A stretch of DNA of 64,000 nucleotides. Origin: Anaeramoeba flamelloides (lineage: Eukaryota; Metamonada; Anaeramoebidae). Of this stretch, positions 58,251-64,000 are shown piece by piece (the stretch's first letter is position 1; every line of letters begins with the position of its first letter). Under the pieces are notes generated by a model. That model had not been told where the DNA came from. It worked only from the letters and a program-made list of their open reading frames with translations, and ran no database searches. The DNA is taken from assembly GCA_027625915.1 (NCBI GenBank), contig JANTQA010000076.1, positions 2,598,501-2,662,500 on the forward strand. The letters run 5' to 3'. The position numbers and the translations under genes were made by a program.

Positions 58251-59888
58251 TTACATTTTTAAAAGATTCTCTAAAAATAATATAGGAACATGGTTCTTTT
58301 CAAATACTATCATTCCGTTTGTCTTTATAATGAAATTTGGAAAATTGATTTGATTTAATAAGCAATTATCTAAATTTAATTTATAAAGTGTGGAAAAATT
58401 ATCATGAATACATTGTATTAAATTTTGGGAATCTTTGCCTGTGATTCCTGATTGTATTATTTTCCAGATTGAACATTGTTTTACTGATAAAGTGATGTCT
58501 TGATTTTCTCTAAAGGGCTTACTATATAAAAGTTTTATGGGATCATCTAAATGTGTGCAATCGGGCGCTAGTCTTGATGTTGGCGTTGTGAATAAGGATT
58601 GCTTTATTTTAGTTTTTGTAGTTGTTTTTGGTGGAAGCGATTTTGAAAAAATATTGTTAAGCTTTTTTTGATCATTTTTTGTTTTTGTTATAATATCATT
58701 CTTGGATGCCAACCAATTTGAAAGAAGTGTGCCCATTTGATAAGAATCAAATTTCATTCGACTTGTAAAGCAATCAAACCTGCGAGCAAGCCATTCTAAT
58801 ACACCAGTATGCTTCAACATTTTTTTTGAATGCTCCTTTATAAATAATAAAGGAAAAGAAAGGAAAAGTTTATTTTCTTTTTCGAAAATCCAATTATTTT
58901 TTTGAGTATGTTTTCCGACGCAAAAATTTTTATCTAAATTACAGTCGTTATCAAATGAAGCAAATATTAGAGTTACAATTTTTTTGTTTGAATTCCTGAT
59001 TTGTAATTCTAAATTTGTAAAACGTTTTTTTTGACTTGTGCTTTGTTTTTTATTATGAATATCACCATTATTATTCTTATGGTTATCAACAATATTGTCT
59101 TTTAAATTTAAATTCTGGAAATTGTTATTAAATTTCAATGTTGAATTCAATTCAATTGGCTTTTTATGATTACATTTTTTTAATAATTGTATTGATCGAT
59201 TTGATAAATACAAATTTAAATCTTGCAACAATTCGCTCATGATTAATTTTAGACCCTGGGTGGTCAAACTCTTTTTTTTGAAGAGTGTTAAATAATCCTT
59301 CGATAAGATAAACGGTGAAGCGCGGGACATTTTATAATCTCCTGACATTTTGATTTCATTATCAACTTTTGGTAATTCTGAAAAATCGTTTATTGTAAGA
59401 ACCTGGTTAAAAAGGCAGGTTAAAGAGTTAATTGCAGAATTTCTTTTTAAATTACGATTCATATTATCGTTATCATTATCGGTCACAGAATTATCAAATT
59501 CAAAAAATGTTTTGTTTCCGTTTTTGTTATGTGATTTTTTGACAATATTTGGTTTTCTTCTTAAATGTTTCTTTGGAGCCATAAAGGTTGTTTTTGGATT
59601 CTTGTTTTTTTTCAAAAAGAGTGAAAGAAAAGGATCGCCTTTGATTATTTTTGATTTTTTTTTTGCAATGTTAGCTTGATCAGTCATCATAAGTGTCCTT
59701 TTGATTTTGTGGCTTCCGTTGTTGGAATTCCAGTTAGAAGAGTAATTTCTTTTTCTTGGATTCGTCACTCTTGTTTGTTTTTTTTTATTTTTTTGTGGAT
59801 TAATTGAAAACTGAAAAGGCTTTTTGATCCATTTAGGCGATTTTTTTCTTTCAAGAAATTCTGTTTTAATGTTTTGATAGTGATCCAT
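58251..59888 (-). CDS. CENP-L-like inner kinetochore protein
   Basis: Single exon, 545 aa from the ATG at 59888 (the frame extends 26 codons further up but without an ATG). The first 170 residues are basic and low-complexity. The C-terminal half follows CENP-L: SFPLLFIKEHSKKM, GVLEWLARRFDCFTSRMKF (FDC at 371-373) with GTLLSNWLASK, DITLSVKQCSIWKII, and the final IQCIHDNFSTLYKLNLDNCL then FIIKTNGMIVFEKNHVPILF, which parallels the FDC, SHFHRHFKIHL and DGKIK regions of human CENP-L. CENP-L pairs with CENP-N in the constitutive centromere network on CENP-A chromatin. N/D/K-rich inserts make it longer than the human protein (about 344 aa). The match is from remembered sequence and should be treated as probable. 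Confidence 0.6.
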   Translation of the reverse strand: MDHYQNIKTEFLERKKSPKWIKKPFQFSINPQKNKKKQTRVTNPRKRNYSSNWNSNNGSHKIKRTLMMTDQANIAKKKSKIIKGDPFLSLFLKKNKNPKTTFMAPKKHLRRKPNIVKKSHNKNGNKTFFEFDNSVTDNDNDNMNRNLKRNSAINSLTCLFNQVLTINDFSELPKVDNEIKMSGDYKMSRASPFILSKDYLTLFKKKSLTTQGLKLIMSELLQDLNLYLSNRSIQLLKKCNHKKPIELNSTLKFNNNFQNLNLKDNIVDNHKNNNGDIHNKKQSTSQKKRFTNLELQIRNSNKKIVTLIFASFDNDCNLDKNFCVGKHTQKNNWIFEKENKLFLSFPLLFIKEHSKKMLKHTGVLEWLARRFDCFTSRMKFDSYQMGTLLSNWLASKNDIITKTKNDQKKLNNIFSKSLPPKTTTKTKIKQSLFTTPTSRLAPDCTHLDDPIKLLYSKPFRENQDITLSVKQCSIWKIIQSGITGKDSQNLIQCIHDNFSTLYKLNLDNCLLNQINFPNFIIKTNGMIVFEKNHVPILFLENLLKM

Positions 59889-60294
59889 GGATTTGTTTGA
59901 TCGTGCGAAATTTGTGTAAACTTTGTTAATATTTGTAATGTTTGGGGTTTTTGAAAAAATAAACAAAAAATATTTTCAAAAGGAAAGTTAAAAAAAATAA
60001 AAAATTTTTAATTTTTTTTGTTTTGTTTACAATTTTTTGTTTTTGGGATTATTTTGAAGTGCTTTTAACGTTTCTTGCTTTTACAATTTACAATATTATT
60101 TTAAAGTTTAAATTTTTTTTTTGCATTTTCATTTCAAAATTAAATTATTTTATTCAACCCCTTGAATTATCACTTCAATTAAACCATTTCAAAAACACTT
60201 TTATCAAAAATTAGAGCAATTATATTCACAATTGGGGGTTTTCAATTTCTAATTATTTTCAGATTATTAGAGCCTATTATTGATTGATAAAAGA
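59889..60294. other. Upstream region of the CENP-L-like gene
   Basis: Promoter side of the minus-strand gene; T-rich on the plus strand. The 63-codon plus-strand frame at 60023-60214 is not convincing. Confidence 0.35.
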
Positions 60295-60425
60295 TACATC
60301 TGTTTTAGAAAAGTGTGTACAAAACTTTTATTAGGTGTTCACTGAACTGATTAAATCATATGAATTAGAGAGTTTTAAGTCATACTTTTAAAAATCTTCG
60401 ATTCCACACTTTTTTAAAACAGCTA
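60295..60425. mobile_element. TA-flanked miniature element of about 130 bp, copy 2
   Basis: TACATCTGTTTTAGAAAAGT at the left, CACACTTTTTTAAAACAGCT then ATA at the right, and middle blocks CTGAACTGATT, GAATTAGAG and AGTTTTAAGTC in common with 3140-3269. Confidence 0.75.
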
Positions 60426-61829
60426 TATAGTCTAGGATTTTATTGGTAAACGAATGTTTAGTCGCTCACTCAGTTATTCGAAAAAAGTCTTATTTACCAA
60501 CGACAAAATTACCTGACTGAAAAAAGTGATCGGAATAAAAATCAATTTATAAGGATTTTTATAGTTATTAAGGTTTAGACAAAACAGAGAAATTTCAAAA
60601 ACACTGTAGTTCAATTTTTTTGATCAGCTGCAAGAATATCTAACAATTTGAAAAGATTGACCAATTTTGAGGATAATTCGATAAATTCTTGCCAAATCTT
60701 TAATTTCTCTCATTAGATATTGTTCATATATCCGGAGTTTATAAATTCTGTCCTTTTGACAAATGTAGCAATTAAAGCAAAACTTTAAATTCAAAATTAA
60801 TCAACAATTTGACTGAAATTTAAAATCTAATTTTGATTTTTTATTGTAATTTTTAGATACTTTTTTTTCAAATTAAAATATTTGAATGTATTTAAATTTT
60901 AGAGAGGTCATTTGGATATTTTGAATTTACTTGAAATAAGAGAAAACCACTTTGAAGATTAAGGCAGACTCGAGGTAAAAGCATTTTATAAGGAATAATT
61001 TTGATAAAATTAAACATACTGTGATTTTTCAATTAATTAAGGGATTAGCGTTACTCTAGATTTCTCTATAATCAAAGTATGCTGAAATTGGGTGTAAATG
61101 AATTGAGTGTGACATGGCTTAAATAGCTCTAAAAAATCAAATATAAATCTAATTGCTCAATAAATTATTACATTTTTTTACTAATGATCACAATTAAAAA
61201 AGTTTCAATTTGAGGAATTTTTTTTTTAATTCTTTTTCCAAATCTAAAAATAGAAACCCCAAATACAGTATACTGGTATTTAATAATTTAGATTTACAAC
61301 TTTCAAAAGTATCTATTTTTATAATTTTTTAATTTCAAAGATTAACTCAATAATCATCAACATAAAAGCACAAAGACTGATTAGTTTTTTTTGCTTTTTA
61401 TAAAGCAACTTGTAAAATCAATATATTTCCAAGATTTCAAAAATAATTTGTCAAAAAAATTTATTCGTTAATTATTTAATTTTTTAAAAAAAACGAATTT
61501 TTAGTAAATAATCTAAATTTCGCCATAAATTTAAGAAAGATATTTTGTGACTTTGTAGTCTGAATATTGATAATACAAGCTTTAAATTAATGGCCAAATG
61601 CAGATTTTATTCTGAAATTGTTGGGGTTTTTTACTAATCCAAGGATCATTTTTCATTAATGAGATAGATCAACAAATATTACTACTGGACTAATCAATTT
61701 TTTAGAGACATTTGAACCATGTGGCACCTATATGGTTATGGCCCAATAACAAAATACTTTATTCCTAGGCTTCTCCTTGGTAGACGCTAATCCCTTAATA
61801 AAACTTTGTATTTCAATTTCCAAAATGCA
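60426..61829. other. Gene-free AT-rich spacer
   Basis: No coding signal or RNA gene. A TACTGGTATTTAAT motif near 61273 resembles the end of the miniature element at 7464-7646. Confidence 0.4.
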
Positions 61830-62307
61830 TAGCAGGGAAAAAAATACCACAATGAAAAAAATCCCTGACAAGATTTTTAATTGTGAATATTAGGAAAATT
61901 GTTGTGTAATTTCTTTTATTTTAAATCCTTATTATTAATTACCAATTTTTTTATGAGATTAGTAATAAACCTATTTAAATTTCATCAAAGTAATGTGCCA
62001 ATCGAATACTCGAGTAATTGTTTGATAGTCTAGGTAGATCAACTTTTTTTTAAAAAAAAAAAAGAGTTTGGAAAATGATAATTATTATATTTGTTTTTTG
62101 ATTGATTGAATGGTGTTTTGAACAAGTTCGATTTCTTTAATCATCATTCTAATAATTGGGGGGGGGGTTATAATTTAAAAAGTTTGATTCTTAAAAAAAG
62201 GGATTTGATTACAAATATATGAAATTACACAACAAATACCCTAATATTCACAATTAAAAATCTTGTCAGGGATTTTCTTCATGTCTGGTATTTTTTTCAC
62301 TACTTTA
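61830..62307. mobile_element. 480-bp TA-targeting element, copy 2
   Basis: The left end AGCAGGGAAAAAAATACCAC, ATGAAAAAAATCCCTGACAA and its inverse at the right end match the element at 35273-35762. The middle (for example ACTCGAGTAATTGTTTGATA at 62011 against its complement near 35566) is present in reversed orientation relative to that copy. A run of nine or more G near 62159 corresponds to the CCCCC of the other copy. TA lies at the left boundary. Confidence 0.8.
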
Positions 62308-63197
62308 TATTAATTCTTAATGTTACAACCAAATTAACAGAGTAAAAATTTTGTTTTAGAGTCAACTAAGGTAGTATAATTATTGTCCAAAAAAATCATT
62401 TCTAAACGATTTATTAATATATTTTAGGATGTTTTTCAACAAATTATTTAAATAATAATATTTCGGAATTTGAACTAAAAAATTTTCATTTTTTAATAGG
62501 AAAATAATAATAAGAAAAATCTAAACAAAATAAAAATCTTATTTGGTAATATATTCTTTCTCATATATTTATTTTTTGTCTCATGGATAATGGCAATGAA
62601 TTAAATTTTCACCATTTTCTCAATTGATTTTAGAAATTTTTTTTATTTTTTTTTTCTCTACATTTTTCAAAGGGTTAAAATTTATAAACTCGGGATATAT
62701 GAACAATATCCAAATAAAAACAGTTAACGGCTTTTGAAGAATTTATTTTTTTATCTCTAAAAGTGGAATAAATATCGTATTTTTACTACTATTTCCAAGT
62801 GGTCAAAAAAAATTCAATATTCTGGGGTAGTTATATTTTCGAGTTTTAGATACAGGAATTGAAGGGTTCATTTGATTTTTCAGAAAGAAACACTAAAAAT
62901 ACAAATATAAGATTTATATCAAGTAAAATAATCTTCAATTGTTAACTCCTTTAACTCAAAGGCAACCAGCTAAAAATTAAAAATTCATTTTTCTGTTTAA
63001 GAATCAAACAACACAAGACTGTTTAGGAATAAGATAATTAATAAAAATTAAGATTAGAACTGATATTCCTAAAAGAAATACTTGAAAAAACTATAAATTT
63101 AAAAAAAAAATATATTATAAAGAAAATTTTTGCACACTTTCATTGGAACTTGTTGTTCAAAATCTCTCAATTTCTTTGGAACATTAAAATTGTTAAA
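62308..63197. other. Gene-free AT-rich spacer
   Basis: No coding signal, element ends or RNA gene seen. Confidence 0.4.
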
Positions 63198-63399
63198 TAC
63201 AGTCAATTTCACTTTTAAGGCACAAATTTTCAACTAAAATTCAAAGTAAAATAAAAATTTCAAAACTGGGCACAAAATTAAGATTCTAGTAAAATAAATT
63301 ATAAAAAAAAAAAATTCCAAAAAATATGCTTTAATTTGAGATTTTTTTGCGCCTTAAAAAAAGTTGAAGGTTTGTGTATTAAAGGTGGAACTGACTATA
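63198..63399. mobile_element. 200-bp TA-flanked miniature element, copy 8
   Basis: TACAGTCAATTTCACTTTTA at the left and GGTGGAACTGACTATA at the right; inner TTTAATTTGAGATTTTTTTG and GCCTTAA. Same family as 22025-22225. Confidence 0.85.
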
Positions 63400-64000
63400 A
63401 AAAGAACAATTTTAAATGATAATTGTATTGATTTTAAAAACATTAAAAATCCTTATTTTTTTTAATGTTGATTCGGAGTTTCAAATATTTTTTTATTTTT
63501 TTCAATTTGAGTTTTTAAAAAAACAAAAGAAAAGTAAATAAAAAAAAAAAATTTCATTTAATCAGAAAAAAAATATTCAGATCTACAAAATTGAAAAAGA
63601 TATTTTTGAAGAATACTATCTTAATTTCATTAAATATGTAGACAATTTCTTCAATAAAATTGGTCACCTTTGACAGAAAAGGAGTTTAAATTTCTTATTC
63701 TAGAATATCATTACACCTTATATTTTTCATATTGTGGGTATATTATGATCAAAATTTCTTTTTTAATTATTTTTTTTTAGCTATTCTAGATCATTTTTAT
63801 ACATTATTTCATGTTTTTATCCAATTTCGTCCAAAATTGGCATCTTTTTTTATCTAGAGAATTTAGGAAAAGTTTTTTAAACGTCTTTGTGAAAATTAAT
63901 CTAATTTCAGATCCATTAAAATAAAAGATGTATTAGGAATCATCTAAAAACATACAAATAAAATGTTTTAACAAGCCTAAAAATTATTTGTTTAGATCAA
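63400..64000. other. Gene-free AT-rich right edge
   Basis: No gene, repeat end or RNA is recognised in the last 600 bases. Confidence 0.4.

Overview
The window is very AT-rich (long T and A runs, up to 39 bases), has spliceosomal GT-AG introns, and encodes proteins with K/E, Q/N and N/D low-complexity inserts. This is a nuclear genome of a free-living protist. The style (huge K/E tracts, CH-domain coiled-coil proteins, wide AT-rich spacers, TAA at all eight visible stops) fits an amoeboid lineage such as Anaeramoeba. That placement is inference; dictyostelids or other AT-rich amoebae cannot be excluded. The standard genetic code is used.

Nine protein genes and one tRNA are supported. Left to right: a CH-domain/coiled-coil protein running off the left edge (minus, 1-2303); a PROPPIN (Atg18/WIPI-type) beta-propeller with a K/E insert (plus, 8502-9794); a Q-rich GRAM/PH-like protein (minus, 12470-13471); replication protein A large subunit, two exons (minus, 16380-18559); a secreted vitellogenin/large-lipid-transfer-type protein, three exons (minus, 23682-26758); a seven-membrane-span protein apparently split by one 4.8 kb intron (plus, 33668-39466); ribosomal protein uL24 (RPL26), four exons (minus, 42449-43342); an XMAP215/ch-TOG-type protein with about five TOG arrays (minus, 49826-54628); tRNA-Phe(GAA) (plus, 54865-54937); and a CENP-L-like kinetochore protein (minus, 58251-59888). 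Exon joins were worked out by hand from splice sites, phase and family conservation. Typical introns here are 111-291 bp. The genes do not form a pathway; they are scattered housekeeping and cell-biology genes.

The spacers (2.3-8.5, 9.8-12.5, 19-23.6, 27-33.6, 44-49.8 and 60-64 kb) hold a rich set of short non-autonomous terminal-inverted-repeat elements. I distinguish several families: an eight-copy family of about 200 bp with TA-flanked CAGTCAGTT-type ends; a TA-flanked family of about 480 bp; a TTAA-flanked foldback family; a second TTAA-flanked family of about 700 bp; a family of about 130 bp; a family whose core is inverted between two copies; and a 0.97 kb Tc1/mariner remnant that keeps a transposase C-terminus. 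Several are nested, so their relative age can be read. The most striking place is the 4.8 kb intron of the membrane-protein gene, which holds four of these elements plus pieces that look like other genes.
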